From Salvator merianae (Eukaryota > Chordata > Lepidosauria > Squamata > Teiidae): a stretch of 64,000 nt of DNA. The position numbers and the translations under genes are program-made. The notes beneath the pieces were generated by a model that worked only from the letters and a program-made list of their open reading frames with translations, made no database searches and had not been told where the DNA came from. The first letter of the stretch is position 1. Every line of letters starts with the position of its first letter. Where the stretch lies: assembly GCA_003586115.2 (NCBI GenBank), contig QVOM02000073.1:34187607-34251606 (forward strand), in the 5' to 3' direction. Positions 1 to 10,526 of this stretch are shown here, in pieces.

Positions 1-92
1 TGGGGATGGTTTAGGGAATCCTGCATTGAGCAGGGGGTTGGACTTGATGATCCAGGAGGTCCCTTCCAACCCTATGTTTCTATGTTTCTATG
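1..92 (+). repeat. CR1 LINE 3' end (fragment)
   Basis: The window opens inside the last part of a CR1 retroposon. The wording 'gggttggacttgatgatcc' followed by 'ggaggtcccttccaaccc' and a repeated TATGTTTC octamer at the 3' end is the usual CR1 tail (TTCTATGA-type repeats). Only the non-coding tail is in view, so the 5' extent is unknown. The same tail appears in the opposite orientation at 29821. Confidence 0.85.
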
Positions 93-105
93 AGACTGAG
101 CAAAT

Positions 106-845
106 GCAATTGTATCAGAGGGCTTGGCTTAAACTATGGATTTGGTAGTATGTTCAGGGTGGAAATTGGAATCATATAAGTACATGTAGTGGTTAATGAG
201 TCTGGAATATAGTTTCAAGCTTAGATGTCCATTGTGCAGCTTAGATGTCCATGGTGTCCAGAAAGCGAACTTGTTCTGTTGATAGTTCCAAGCTGAGATT
301 GATGGTGGGGTAGAAGTTATTGCAGTTCTGGTGGAATGTCTTGAATGAGTCCTTTCCATGAATCTAAATTATGAAAATTTCATCAGTGAATCGCAAGTAG
401 AGGAGGGGTTTCTGAGTGCAAGAGTTGAGGAAGCATTGCTCTAGATCAGCCGTAAAGATGTTGGCATATTGTGGTGCCATACGTGTGCCCATGGCAGTAC
501 CATTAACTTGAAGGTATGTGTTATTGCCAAAAGTGAAATAGTAGCGTGTGAGAACAAAAGTGGCAGACCTTAGTGACTAAGTCTGTTAAGGTGCCATCTG
601 GAATGAAGTTTTTGACAGTTTGTAATCCATATTTGTATAAGATGTTGGTATATAGGGGTTCCACAGTCATAGTGGCTAAGATTGTATTCCATGGAATGTT
701 GTGGATGGACTGTAATCTCCACAGGAAGTCAGTAGTGTCCTTTGCATAGCTGACAGTGTTGATGACATATGGCCTGAGGATATTGTCCATATATCCAGAG
801 GCATCAACTGTGAGCATTCCTGAATGTGCTAAGTCTTTGAATTCT
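106..845 (-). pseudogene. Penelope-like element reverse transcriptase remnant
   Basis: Read on the minus strand, three shifted frames together give a Penelope-type reverse transcriptase. From right to left they show a segment ending in TMTVEPLYTNI (family form: MDVxSLYTNIP), then NGTAMGTRMAPQYANIF-like text, then LLYLRFTDEIFII, then FLDTMD and the HPEHTTKSI tail. The catalytic box reads FTDE where the family has a Y/F-x-D-D box, stops follow, and frameshifts fall near 520 and 360, so the copy is dead. The GIY-YIG endonuclease part is absent here; a separate remnant of that type lies at 52.2-52.6 kb. Confidence 0.75.
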
Positions 846-1241
846 ACTTTAGATGATGTTCATTGTAATCCAAATGAAAGAGTAAAAATTGGGCACAAGC
901 TGTAGAGAACAGATAGCATAAAAGAAAAGCTTGCCATGCAGCAGTGTCTAGCTCCAAGAGAGAGCAGAATGAACATGTGTATTTCTGAGTAATTAACAAG
1001 GAGAGGGGAAAGGGCAAAGAGATAATCACAAGAGGAAGCAACAGGCAAGAAGTCATGCTGGAATTATGCAATTTGTTACTCATCATGTTAAGTTGTAATA
1101 ATTTCTAATTAGCTCTGCTAAGTATTTGATTTCTCTAATCTTTGAAACCTTTATGTTAACAGAAGGCGCTGTAATATAATGTACTTTTAATACACAAATC
1201 ACAAGAAATAACAGTTGGCCACAGCTGTATAAAGCACTAGA
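846..1241. other. No gene or recognised repeat seen
   Basis: AT-rich sequence between the PLE remnant and the foldback hAT. Two overlapping open frames of 80 and 62 codons on the minus strand have no recognisable motif and I do not support them as genes. Confidence 0.4.
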
Positions 1242-1249
1242 CTCGTAAA

Positions 1250-1441
1250 CAGTGGTGGCTCATAGCTTTAAGCATGGGTGATCACAGGCAAAGACTGAGC
1301 AATCGTTGGCTGTGAAAATATGTGCTGTCCTCCAGGTGGGTCTTGCATCAATGTGCCAAGGAACAGCACACACACCCATTACCAGAAATCACACAGCCCA
1401 TGACCACAGTTACCCACCCTTAAAGCTACAAGCCACCATTG
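1250..1441. mobile_element. hAT foldback MITE, family C copy 1
   Basis: A 192-bp non-autonomous element whose ends are inverted: it begins CAGTGGTGGCT and ends AGCCACCATTG. The arms continue as GCTTTAAGnnTGGGT on the left and the reverse complement on the right. The flanks are CTCGTAAA (1242-1249) and CTTGTAAA (1442-1449), an 8-bp target-site duplication with one mismatch, as expected of hAT transposases. No coding capacity. A second copy with the same GCTTTAAGGGCGGGT arm is at 36846-37121. Confidence 0.85.
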
Positions 1442-1449
1442 CTTGTAAA

Positions 1450-1996
1450 CCAAGTGTTTTTGTAAAACAAATTTAAAGTGCTTTTATATTTTCCTCTTAC
1501 ACATTGTTTACAATAGTCTCCTAAAATATCTATCCACACTGCAGTCCATTTAGGCATCTCCCAGAAAAAGTGCTCCAGGACACACTGGGCAAACAGCTTC
1601 ACTGTGACTATCATTGGGGGGGGGGGGATGCAGTTGTTAGGAGAACCTTTGCTCAGTCAGTCTCCAATGAACTTAGCATGACTGGCTTCTGGCCATGTTT
1701 CCAGTCTCCTGAAGAACCCATCAGCAAGGACACAGAGGCAGGTAAGGTGAACTTTCTCCTTCTGTATTTTCATATAGGAGGCAAATTTACCTGCCCCACC
1801 TGTCCTTGGTTTTGCTGCCTGACGCGAAAGGTGACTCTAAGGGCCTTTACGCCAAGATGGGGACTGGCTGTATGCAGACTCCACACCCAGTGCTCCCAGT
1901 TAGAGCTCTTGGCACTCATGAGAATGCAGCTTCTGATCTCAAAGTCTCTTGGAGCAAGACCATAATATGGCATCTGTGAACTACCTGGAAATAAAA
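1450..1996. other. No gene seen; G-run
   Basis: No recognised repeat apart from an uninterrupted G-run at about 1615-1627. A 131-codon open frame starting at 1570 crosses this homopolymer and has no protein-like features. Confidence 0.4.
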
Positions 1997-2027
1997 CATT
2001 ATTCATTCATTCATTCATTCATTCATT
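1997..2027. repeat. (ATTC)n microsatellite
   Basis: About seven ATTC units. It sits directly against the A/T-rich tail of an L2 fragment and probably grew out of it. Confidence 0.9.
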
Positions 2028-2110
2028 ATTTATATTTTTATTCCATCCTATACTCAAAGGTCTCAGGGCTGGTTACAGTAGTAGAACAAATTAAAAAACT
2101 CACTAAAAAC
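2028..2110 (-). repeat. L2-type LINE 3' tail
   Basis: The sequence TTTATTCCATCCTATACTC, then AAAGGTCTCAGGGCTGGTTA, matches the inverted 3' tails at 33979, 61665 and 19493 (TTTTTATCCCACCCTATAC, then GGTCTCAGGG). Confidence 0.6.
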
Positions 2111-2774
2111 ACGCAGTGCTGAAAGTTGCATACATTTTATTATTGAGATTGCTAGGAAAGCAGGAGGCGATGGAAGAGCACTACACATCATCAGCCTAAA
2201 AGGGAGCTGCCTCTGACATGCAGCGTTGAAACGTTTTCCAGGAGTGGGGAGGAAAATGTATTTCTGGATAAGAAGGATCAGACTTCATAGTTGTTTGTTT
2301 TCATCCTCTTTGTATCAAAGGTCCCCAATCATTTTTACTGAAGCAAAATACATAATAGAGTATAGAAAGTATTTCAAATCAATAAGAGAGCAAAACAGTA
2401 ATAAGGCAGAATTCACAATGAGAGGATAAAAAGAATGATTTCCCAAGATAGTGGAGTGAAACAATGATTGGCATTTTTGGAATAGCATTGACAAAGGAAG
2501 GCACCCAAAGTTAGCAATCAATTTATCTTTAGATTTTTGAAGCAGTTAATAATTGTGATTTGAAGACCCACATGGGTTGCTACCCACATAACACTCAGGG
2601 TACCTGTTTGCAAATTGGCACAAAAAGTGGAGTACAGGAATTGCTTAGGTGCTGGATGTGGACAAAATAGATTGCTTCAGTTTCAATAGAAGGCAGCATG
2701 TCCAGGATTCTTTATGACTTGCTTTGACTGTAAACTATCTTTTTATCATTCTTACTGCTTTGGTTTTGCTCAGT
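2111..2774. other. No gene or recognised repeat seen
   Basis: AT-rich unique-looking sequence. Two short open frames (67 and 68 codons) on opposite strands overlap near 2315-2430 and have no recognisable features. Confidence 0.4.
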
Positions 2775-2778
2775 CTAT

Positions 2779-2887
2779 AGCCGTTTCTGCACTGGGCCAT
2801 ATTCCAGAATATATCCCATAATAGCATGTGAACAGCAGGACCCTATTCTGGCATATATTCCAGAATAAGACCCAGTGCAGAAAGAGT
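2779..2887. mobile_element. Palindromic MITE, family P short copy 1
   Basis: A 109-bp near-perfect foldback. The left arm AGCCGTTTCTGCACTGG and the right arm CCAGTGCAGAAAGAGT are inverted. The arms continue through ATATTCCAGAATATAT and its partner, with GAACAGCAGG near the centre. CTAT is found on both sides (2775-2778, 2888-2891), so the target duplication is 3-4 bp and A/T-rich. A TIR of GGCC-TTTCTGCAC type with such a short duplication suggests PIF/Harbinger-like mobilisation; the assignment is inference. Confidence 0.75.
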
Positions 2888-2891
2888 CTAT

Positions 2892-3499
2892 AAGTTTATG
2901 ACTCTGGTGTTTGCCAATCCTCTTCACTTTTTCAAGCTTGTCTTGTTTATTCAACTATTTCTGTGACAGATAGCATGCTTATACCAAGTCTCATAAACCT
3001 GAAGGTAATTTTTGCCCTAATTTTGAAGTCTACCAGTAATTTCCTTACCACAAATTTAAGAAGCTCCAAAACATACCTATGAAGTCAACTTTGCCTTGCC
3101 CTATTAAAATGGATGTGTGAGCACCACTGAATCTGGCACATGCTTCATCAGCCTTTCCATTCTTTTGTTCAATTCCACTTTGCCTGCTAAAGGGATTAGG
3201 AGAACGCAATAATTTCCTTCATGATTGAAGTCAGATATCGTAATGTCAAAAGTTTTCATTCATTGCTGAAGTAAGATGATTGTAGTAAAAAGTTTGAAGA
3301 TTTTTAAGTGAAGAACAAGCATAAAATATTTGAAAGAAATATAATATTTTAAAAGATTAAGAAATTATATAAGTAACATTACAAACACCTTTAAAACAAC
3401 GTTCTTTAAAACATTTGCATATCTCTTGAAATGCTTTACAAAAGGAGGCATAAAGCAAAGCTAAAAGCAATATTAGAACAATATGAGTCTTTTTCCTGG
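2892..3499. other. No gene or recognised repeat seen
   Basis: AT-rich sequence with no open frame of note and no repeat I can name. Confidence 0.4.
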
Positions 3500-3655
3500 C
3501 CCCACCTAATTTTAAAATATATATTTTAATTGTTGATTTGTTGTGTGTGTATGTTTGGTTTTTACCTTTGTTTTTAATCTTTCTTGTAAACCTCTTTGAA
3601 ATTATTTAATGAGAAGCAGTACAAAAATGTTTTAAATAAATAGGTAATAAATAAA
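3500..3655 (+). repeat. LINE (L2/CR1-like) 3' end
   Basis: The text CTTGTAAACCTCTTTGAAAT, then GAAGCAGTACAAAAATG and TTTAAATAAATAGG, follows the common 3' end of vertebrate L2/CR1-like LINEs (GTAAACCGCTTTGA ... AAGCAGTATATAAA ... AATAAATAAA). Only the tail is present. Confidence 0.6.
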
Positions 3656-4429
3656 GGAAATGGAATGTAGACAGGAAGTGAGCAATCAGAGCATTTAGGC
3701 TCAAGTAGTATGATTTCCAGCTCCCCTCCCCTTCCATCATTTATAGTTCTACATCACACATGCAGACTTTGGTAAGATCATACATAAGTTATTTCTTTCT
3801 TACTCTTTTTTGGCGGAAAATGACATTGGTAGTAAAAAGGGTCATTCTAGTACCACATAAAATTCACCATGAAGTAATTTACTTCAGGAAAATATTCTGA
3901 GCTTTAAATAATGACAGTTCTGCTTATCTTAATGCAGAACTGAGGATTTCTTACTGATGCTTTCATCTTTTCATCCTGCAAATTGGATGGCATTATCAAT
4001 GACATGAAGAAGAAAAATGTGTGTGTGTGTATTTACAGTCCTCAGTGACAAGTTGTTTTTGTGTAGATATCAGTTTTGTGGCAACATAATAGCAGAAATC
4101 TCACCAAACAGCACAGAAATGTATCAGCAGTGTTGGGAGATGGATTGTGATATTGCCGATCTGTCATTTACGTTTCCTTTATAGCACTGTTTGTGCAAGA
4201 TGGAATATTTTGAGAAGAGTGTACATTTATGCATGGCAATCAAGATGCTAGGAATGTATAGCTCACCAGCCAATTCCTTCTTGAAAGAGGAGGCATTTGT
4301 CTCATTAATTGACTGTTTACAAATAAGATAATTGAGGGAGAGCAAATGCAATGCATATTCCAAGTGCTGATTTTCCAAGGTGTGTCAAGGAACAACTTTT
4401 CCTTTTCATTCCAGCCAAGCTTAGAACAC
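3656..4429. other. No gene or recognised repeat seen
   Basis: AT-rich, with a short GTGTGT run at about 4017-4031. The open frames here (77 and 84 codons, minus strand) overlap each other and have no domain-like features. Confidence 0.4.
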
Positions 4430-4790
4430 AGCCTGCCCAACTGGGGGGAAACATGGAAGTGTTTGGGGTTCACAGGGTCTGCATTGCAGCATGCTCCTCA
4501 AGAGGCTTCCTGGGGACCACCCTAGCCACTGGCTGCATGGACCACTTTGAAGCGGTCTTCCGCATGGCCCAGCCTTGGCTCCCATTCCTGATGCTGCCAT
4601 GCAGACAGCTGGGCAGTGGTGAGACCAGTCCAGGCCCCACTGTAGAAGCCAGTGACATTTTTCTGGGCTCTGGAAAACAACCCACTTCTGTAGACATTTC
4701 CGGGGTACTGCAAAATGTCCCCTGCCAGCAACTGCTAAGCCAGGGAACATTTGTTCCCCAGCTTTGCATCTGAGCTGGGCCATGGTAGAT
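4430..4790. repeat. Hairpin-containing repeat related to family P
   Basis: Contains the central hairpin CAGGGAACATTTGTTCCCCA (4741-4760), shared with copies at 60.2 and 63.4 kb. It also has inverted modules such as GACCACTTTGAAGCGGTCTT. Boundaries are uncertain because I cannot see a clean terminal repeat. Open frames of 140, 164 and 112 codons on both strands fall entirely inside it and follow from its GC content, not from coding. Confidence 0.45.
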
Positions 4791-5221
4791 GTAGATGGCC
4801 ACCAGCATGCTTCAAGCAGCTTACCATATTCTCTGGCCTGAACTGCTTCTCCTGGGCCAGGACCACTCTCCACAGCACATGGAGATGCTAACATCATTGT
4901 TATGATGCAATTCATTTAACATAAGACACTCCTTCAAGGCTTTTTTATCTTCTGGGGGGCTTTTACTGTGAAAACTTTCATTCTCTTAAATGGCAACAAC
5001 TCCCAGATGGGCTTCCTTAGATTTTTTTATCCAGCCCTCAACTCTGTGACTAGCTTGTCACTCAAATAATTTCTCCAATTTTAATTATACATTACTTTAA
5101 TTCAGTAAACTGATTCTGTGACTAATGTGGATAGGAATAGACAGGCACAGAACACTGGTAGAAATGAATCTGAAATAAATAGCTACACTTAGACTACCAA
5201 TATAATCTTAATGTCAATGAT
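4791..5221. other. No gene or recognised repeat seen
   Basis: AT-rich sequence up to the target-site duplication of the next hAT element. Confidence 0.4.
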
Positions 5222-5229
5222 ATACAAAC

Positions 5230-6370
5230 TAGGGGTGTGCACGAAGCTTCATGGCATTCGATTTTCGATCGAATTTCGTGATTCCATGCCCTTCGCATCG
5301 AATGTGAAGGGCACCAGAAATCACGAATGCGAATTGCGAAGGTCCCTCAATTTTTCGAAGTATTTCGGGACCTTCGCAATTTGCCAAAGTCTCACCTCTC
5401 TAGGCTGTCAGCGCTGGCGCTGACAGCCTAGGGTGAATCAGCCAGCCAGCAGCGAGTGGAAGTGCAGAAAATTCAATGGAAGGGAGGGATTCCCTTCCCG
5501 TTGATTTTCCTTCTATTCCCCTCACTGACTCACCCCCCCTAGGCTGTCAGCGCGAGCGCTGACAGCCTAGGGTGAATGAGGCAGCCAGCAGACATCGGAA
5601 GCAGATAAATCAAGGCGAACGGAAGACCTTTTTGCCTTGATTTCTCTGCTTCAGATGGCGCTCGCCTCTCTCTCATCCCCCCCCCAGTCTGTCATCAGAC
5701 TGACAGACTGCGGCGGGAGTGAGAGAGCGCGCTGCGCCATCGGAAGCAGATAAATCAAGGCGAACGGAAGACCTTTTCGCCTTGATTTCTCTGCTTCAGA
5801 TGGCGCTCGCCTCTCTCTCATCCCCCCCCCAGTCTGTCATCAGACTGACAGACTGCGGCGGGAGTGAGAGAGCGCGCTGCGCCATCGGAAGCAGATAAAT
5901 CAAGGCGAACGGAAGACCTTTTCGCCTTGATTTCTCTGCTTCAGATGGCGCTCGCCTCTCTCTCATCCCCCCCCCAGTCTGTCATCAGACTGACAGACTG
6001 CGGCGGGAGTGAGAGAGCGCGCTGCGCCATCGGAAGCAGATAAATCAGGGCGAACGGAAGACCTTTTCGCCTTGATTTCTCTGCTTCAGATGGCGCTCGC
6101 CTCTCTCTCATCCCCCCCCCCCAGTCTGTCATCAGACTGACAGACTGGGGGGGGGGGAATGAGAGAGAGGCGAGCGCCATCCGAAGCAGAGAAATTAAGG
6201 CAAAGGTTTTCCCTTCGCCTTGATTTATCTGCTTCCGTTCGCGGCGAAGATTTTCGCCGCGAAAACGAAGGGCTTCATTTTCGTGCGTATTTTTTCGCAC
6301 AAAAACGAAGCCTAGGAGCTTCGCAGTCCTGCGAAGCGAAAAGGGAAAAGTGCCTTCGTGCACATCCCTA
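5230..6370. mobile_element. Non-autonomous hAT element, family A copy 1 (1,141 bp)
   Basis: Ends are TAGGGGTGTGCACGAAG and CTTCGTGCACATCCCTA with one mismatch. The flanks are identical 8-bp duplications, ATACAAAC, at 5222-5229 and 6371-6378. The subterminal 150 bp on each side is dense in TTCG and CGAA words, probably transposase-binding repeats. Inside are two near-perfect palindromes built on AGGCTGTCAGCGC (about 5399-5432 and 5538-5571) and a tandem array from 5593. No transposase domain is present. Open frames of 175 and 70 codons here come from the array and are not genes. The second copy is at 55424-56263. Confidence 0.93.
5593..6177. repeat. 145-bp tandem repeat, four units, inside hAT-A
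   Basis: The word CATCGGAAGCAGATAAATCA recurs at 5593, 5738, 5883 and 6028, exactly 145 bp apart. A diverged unit start lies at 6178 after a 150-bp step. Each unit holds three hairpins: AATCAAGGCGAA with TTCGCCTTGATT, CAGTCTGTCATCAGACTG, and CGCTCGCCTCTCTC with GAGAGAGCGCGC. Units differ by only a few bases, so the expansion is recent. The array is absent from the sister element at 55 kb. Confidence 0.92.
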
Positions 6371-6378
6371 ATACAAAC

Positions 6379-6719
6379 TACTTTTATCATTAGAAAAGTC
6401 AGGATTAATAACAGATTACTGCCAAGCAAGGACAGGGTTAGCTGACTAAGTTTGGCGCAGATAAACAAAAAGTAGTATAGAACTGTCTTAAATAAATATG
6501 CTCTTTTTCTAGATCACTAAAGACTGGGGTTCATAGCTGAAGAAGTTTTGGTTGGGAGCCTGTGCAGGAACTGGAGGCTCCATCTTTTGTGACTTCCTGC
6601 TGTACCATGGCCTGGGCAAGTACTTCTAGGAGCTGAAAACATCACACAAGAACCTTGGATGACGCCTCTGAAGTCCTTGTCTGCCTGGTTGTGTCCTCTG
6701 ATACAATATGCATGACTTT
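6379..6719. other. No gene or recognised repeat seen
   Basis: Unassigned sequence between the hAT-A element and the next repeat. Confidence 0.35.
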
Positions 6720-6785
6720 TTAGGATGGAACTGCACAGAGCCTTTATGGTGCTTTGAACGCACCAGGAAAAGGCAGTGTCTGCAT

Positions 6786-6820
<35 letters not shown>

Positions 6821-7260
6821 CAAAGAACATTCAGTGCAGTGGAAGAGTGTGGCAACAGTACAGATGCCATCCTCTTCCCCACCATGCTGATATAAGTGCT
6901 GCTATAACACTTCAACTAAAGAGCGGATTGAAGAACTCTCAGACCTCTTCAGCTTGCTCTGCCCTTGTGGCCAGCCCTCCTGCCACCACCACCAGTGCTC
7001 GACGGGATTTAATGGTCCCCACAGCAGTATTCCTTGCATTCACACATTGGAAATGGCCTTTGGGGCCAATCTCTGTGTTCAAAATAACCCTGACAATAGA
7101 ATTGAAGTTGGGGATTCCCTTGCTGTGATTTTGACAGTGTGTGGAGAAGTACTGCCGCTTGTCCGCCACGCACCATCCACAACCCCAGCTTTGATCTCAA
7201 GAGGCAGGGTGGGGATGGCAGGCAGACAGAGCATCATCGCATTAAGAATAGTTCTACTTA
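6720..7260 (+). repeat. Dispersed repeat, family F4 copy 1
   Basis: Aligns by eye over about 450 bp with 38110-38612. Shared blocks are AGAGCCTTTATGGTGCTTTG, GAAGAACTCTCAGACCTC, TGCTCTGCCCTTGTGG, TGGTCCCCACAGCA, and GACAATAGAATTGAAGTTGG. I cannot name the family and the termini are not certain. A (CA)n microsatellite expanded inside this copy. Open frames here (60-124 codons, with VCVCV or HTHTH runs) are repeat artefacts. Confidence 0.6.
6787..6819. repeat. (AC)16 microsatellite
   Basis: Uninterrupted AC dinucleotide run inside repeat family F4 copy 1. The equivalent position in the 38 kb copy (after TGCATGGGAAGAGTGTGACA) has no such run. Confidence 0.97.
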
Positions 7261-7261
7261 C

Positions 7262-8017
7262 CTAACACTGTTCATCAGTGGAAGGAAAGTGTGGCACCCC
7301 TAAAGCTTTCTGCTCCCTCCCTGTGTAGATCCTGCCCTAAACTCTTTTTTAAGTCATTTCTCTCAGCCTTCCTGGTATAATCTTGCCTATATCGCTCAAC
7401 TGACACCTGCCCTTGAAGTTATTTGAGCTGGTGGTTGAGTTCAGCAGGTTATGAGCTGGTGGCATCAGAGTTTACCCGAAAGAAGAAAATTTGTTGTCTA
7501 AGGCCTGAATGTGCTGCTTGTAAGAGGTTTTCAAAAACTGTCACAGTATAACTTGGAAGAGGTTTTTCTGAAGTTAGGTTCACAATGAACTGCTACCAGA
7601 AAAATGAGCTTTTCTTCCCATGCATCAGACTTATTAACCTCCTGCCAGCTTCAGCATGTCAGCAACCCTGCTGCATCTTCATTTTTTTGTTTGGTACTGT
7701 GTTTTTAAAGCTGGCTTAAAGGGAACATGACTTCCAATATACTTGAGCACATTTTATTTTGGGAAGTCTCTTTTCCTCTGCATGAATTTCACAGCAAGAG
7801 AGGCATACATTGCCTTGTTAGATAAGGATGGAGCTGTGGCTTGCGACATGAACAGATCTATGAAGTTTCTGATAAATCTGAACTAAAGCAGAGGTAATTC
7901 TATTATTCTTATTTTTCTGGTTGTGTAACTTTTTACTCTGCTTCTTTAAAATCCCCCACAGACCACTACAGGTAGAGATTTGTATAGTCTTCACAAACTG
8001 GAATCTGTCCAGCAAGG
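7262..8017. other. No gene or recognised repeat seen
   Basis: Mixed-composition sequence without a named repeat. One 67-codon minus-strand frame at 7818-8021 has no recognisable features. Confidence 0.35.
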
Positions 8018-8120
8018 TCATGCTACCAACTTCTTTTTCTTTGTTCGTCTCTAAGGTGGCTTCTAGAGCAAGGTGCCCTTGCTATACTCATCCAGGTTAA
8101 CTCAGCTCCATCTTGGAATC
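8018..8120 (+). repeat. PLE-type 3' terminal remnant copy 1
   Basis: TCATGCTACCAACTTCTTTT followed by CTTTGTTCGTCTCTAAGGTG is shared with 54842-54935. Together they match a common reptilian repeat end (TAGTCTCTAAGGTGC ... ACTAACACAGCTAC) that I associate with Penelope-like elements. The hammerhead-ribozyme core expected upstream in intact copies (CTGATGA ... GAAA) is not preserved here. Confidence 0.45.
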
Positions 8121-10526
8121 TATCCAGATATCCTAGATTACAATGTTAAATGACATATATTAATTGGAGATGTAGGCCAACGTATCCGGACAAACCTGGA
8201 TTGTAGGTGCACAGAGAGCCAACAATACTGGAAATAAATCTCACTGAGGTCAACAGGATTAGTATTATAGACACAATGGGCTGATCAGAGTCATAGCCCC
8301 AAACACCTGAAGATCACTAGTAGGTGATCTTGGATGTAGATCACTTGCATGTAGGGCCTGAAGGCTAACACCCCATAATGAAGAGAACCCATCATGAAGA
8401 GAAATTCCCACTGGAATCAGTGTCTTACTTATTTCCAAAAATGTAACTTATTCCCCCCAAATGGTAATATTCATTTAAGCCTGAGTACTCTTGGTTGTTG
8501 TCAGTAAACCCTGCTGGATATGACCAGAGGCAGATCAGTAAGGTCATCCTCTTGTCAAGACTGGCCAGCAGTAATCATAAGGAGTATTTGATAGTAATCC
8601 TCTCCGACTCCTGATTCTCAGTACCTGATATTCAGAGCCACATCGATTCTGACACTGACTGTGGTAATTGATCAGCATAAGTAGTAGCCATTAATCACCT
8701 TGTTTTGACAGATTTTAAGTTTGACAAGTTTAATAAGTTTTGACAGGTTTTAAGTTTGTTCATGGCTCATTATGTCTACTGTAAACGATCTGCATGTTCA
8801 GATAACTGTGAAGTCATAAATCTCTTCTACTCTACCCTTTTTGCTGCACTTGAGCATGTCATTCCCAACATAGCAAACCACATAGTCTAAGACCATACTG
8901 AGGTCTAAGTCTCAGGCATAATATGGACCCCCAACAAAACTCACACTATCACTGAAATAATATGAATGTATATACATATATTTATATTTTGAACATATTG
9001 TGACTTTTGTTCTGAATGCATGTTAGATCCTTTTGCTTGCTGCTTGGTATATCTTTGGTTATGTTTCTTAGAACCTTCCATGAATATAATTTGGAAAGAG
9101 CAGGGGGAAAGTCAAGTTGTTAGTAGCTGGAAGAGCAGAAGGAAATGAGCCTGAGATTCTTTTTTCAGAATCTTGTTAATAATCCTATAATCTTTAAAAT
9201 TAATTATAAAGTTATTGCCTATAATGATGCTTTACATTTATTGGGAATTAAATCTGGATCTATCTATTCAAGGGAACTTTTGATTTTTATAATACGCACC
9301 CCCTTCAAAAACATTAGGAGAGTTATTTCAATTAGGATCTAAAGTCAGTAAACATGAACAACCAAAGAAAGATGCCAAAATTATGAATAATAGCATCATT
9401 AGATGATGTATTGGCTCCACCAATGACCAACAAAAGCCTAAGTAAAAGCCTTCCAAAAACATTCGGAGTTGGCCTTATTTTAGTTTGTTGAATATTAATC
9501 TTCTTGCATGCAAACTCTATTACAGATATTCTATTGGAATATGCATGGAGTGGATATTGTGCTTTGTTTCAGCTGTAATAAAACATAGGCAGAATCTGCA
9601 CATCGGACAAGAGGATTTGCTACAAGCATTGCACCTTGCACACTCCTCATTAAAGAATAGAGCTACACTTGTTGTGCTCTTCTTACTGTGTAGAGATGCT
9701 CTTTGTTTGTCTCTTCTGCCCACCCACAGTCAAGATCAAAGATAAATCTTCAGTCTTGTTGGTGTGTGCGTGTGTCTTTGAACTCATCATAGGGGGAGAG
9801 CAGTCTTAAATGCTTTTAGAGCTTTTCAAACAGTTCTGCTGGTGAAATTCTATAACTGCGCTTATGCTGGCATAGCAGAGCAAGTGTGTGGTAGACACCA
9901 TGCTCTCACTGCAAATCAAAGGCCAAGTGAGGGGGAAGTATCATGTAGACACTGTGGCCTCATGGCACATTCAAAGTGCCATAAAGACACCATGCGGTTC
10001 CTGCCTTCAAATCACTAAGAACATTTTCAGTATTCTGTTGGAGCTTCTTTCTATTGCATAGAATGCTTGTTCCATTCCAAATTCACTCTGAATGTTCTAG
10101 TCATAGGGAACAATGACATGCCTTTGGAGGCATGCCAGGACTTCTGAAGTGGGATAGGTGGTAGGGCAGAATCCCTTCCAACCTAAGAAATAATTAAGCA
10201 ATTTGGTAATTTTTAAGCAATTCTTGATTTTTTCCAAAATCCTTATAGTAAACATTTCTCAGTATTGCCCAATTGGCTGAGTTTGAATTTTGAAGAAGTT
10301 TTAAAAAATCTTGTAACTCTGCATCTTAAAATGCTTCCAACCAGCTATCCAACCTGATGATTTCTGAGGCATTTTTAAAGCTTTTTCCATATCCTCATTG
10401 TTTGCTATGAGAATTTGGAAGAATGAAAACAAAAAATAAGGCTTTCTTTTTTCAACAACAATAACAATTAAAAGAACTCTAAAACACCACTGCACTCTGC
10501 TCTAGTGTTGTGCCCCAACCACAAGA
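8121..10526. other. Long stretch without a supported gene
   Basis: AT-rich. An imperfect 18-bp palindrome GATCACTAGTAGGTGATC lies at about 8311-8328. At about 9885-10000 the words GTAGACACCATG and GACACCATGCGG hint at a decayed foldback repeat. Open frames at 9145 (65 codons) and 9485 (86 codons) are AT-rich with no recognisable motif. Confidence 0.4.

Noticed and set aside
4351..4915. Overlapping 140-, 164- and 112-codon frames
   Set aside because: They lie on opposite strands over a hairpin-bearing repeat, with no recognisable protein motif.
5941..6468. 175-codon minus-strand frame
   Set aside because: It reads through the 145-bp tandem units and the subterminal TTCG words of hAT-A, so it is a product of repetition.
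6517..6890. Frames with VCVCVC or HTHTHT runs
   Set aside because: Translation of the (AC)n microsatellite at 6787-6819.
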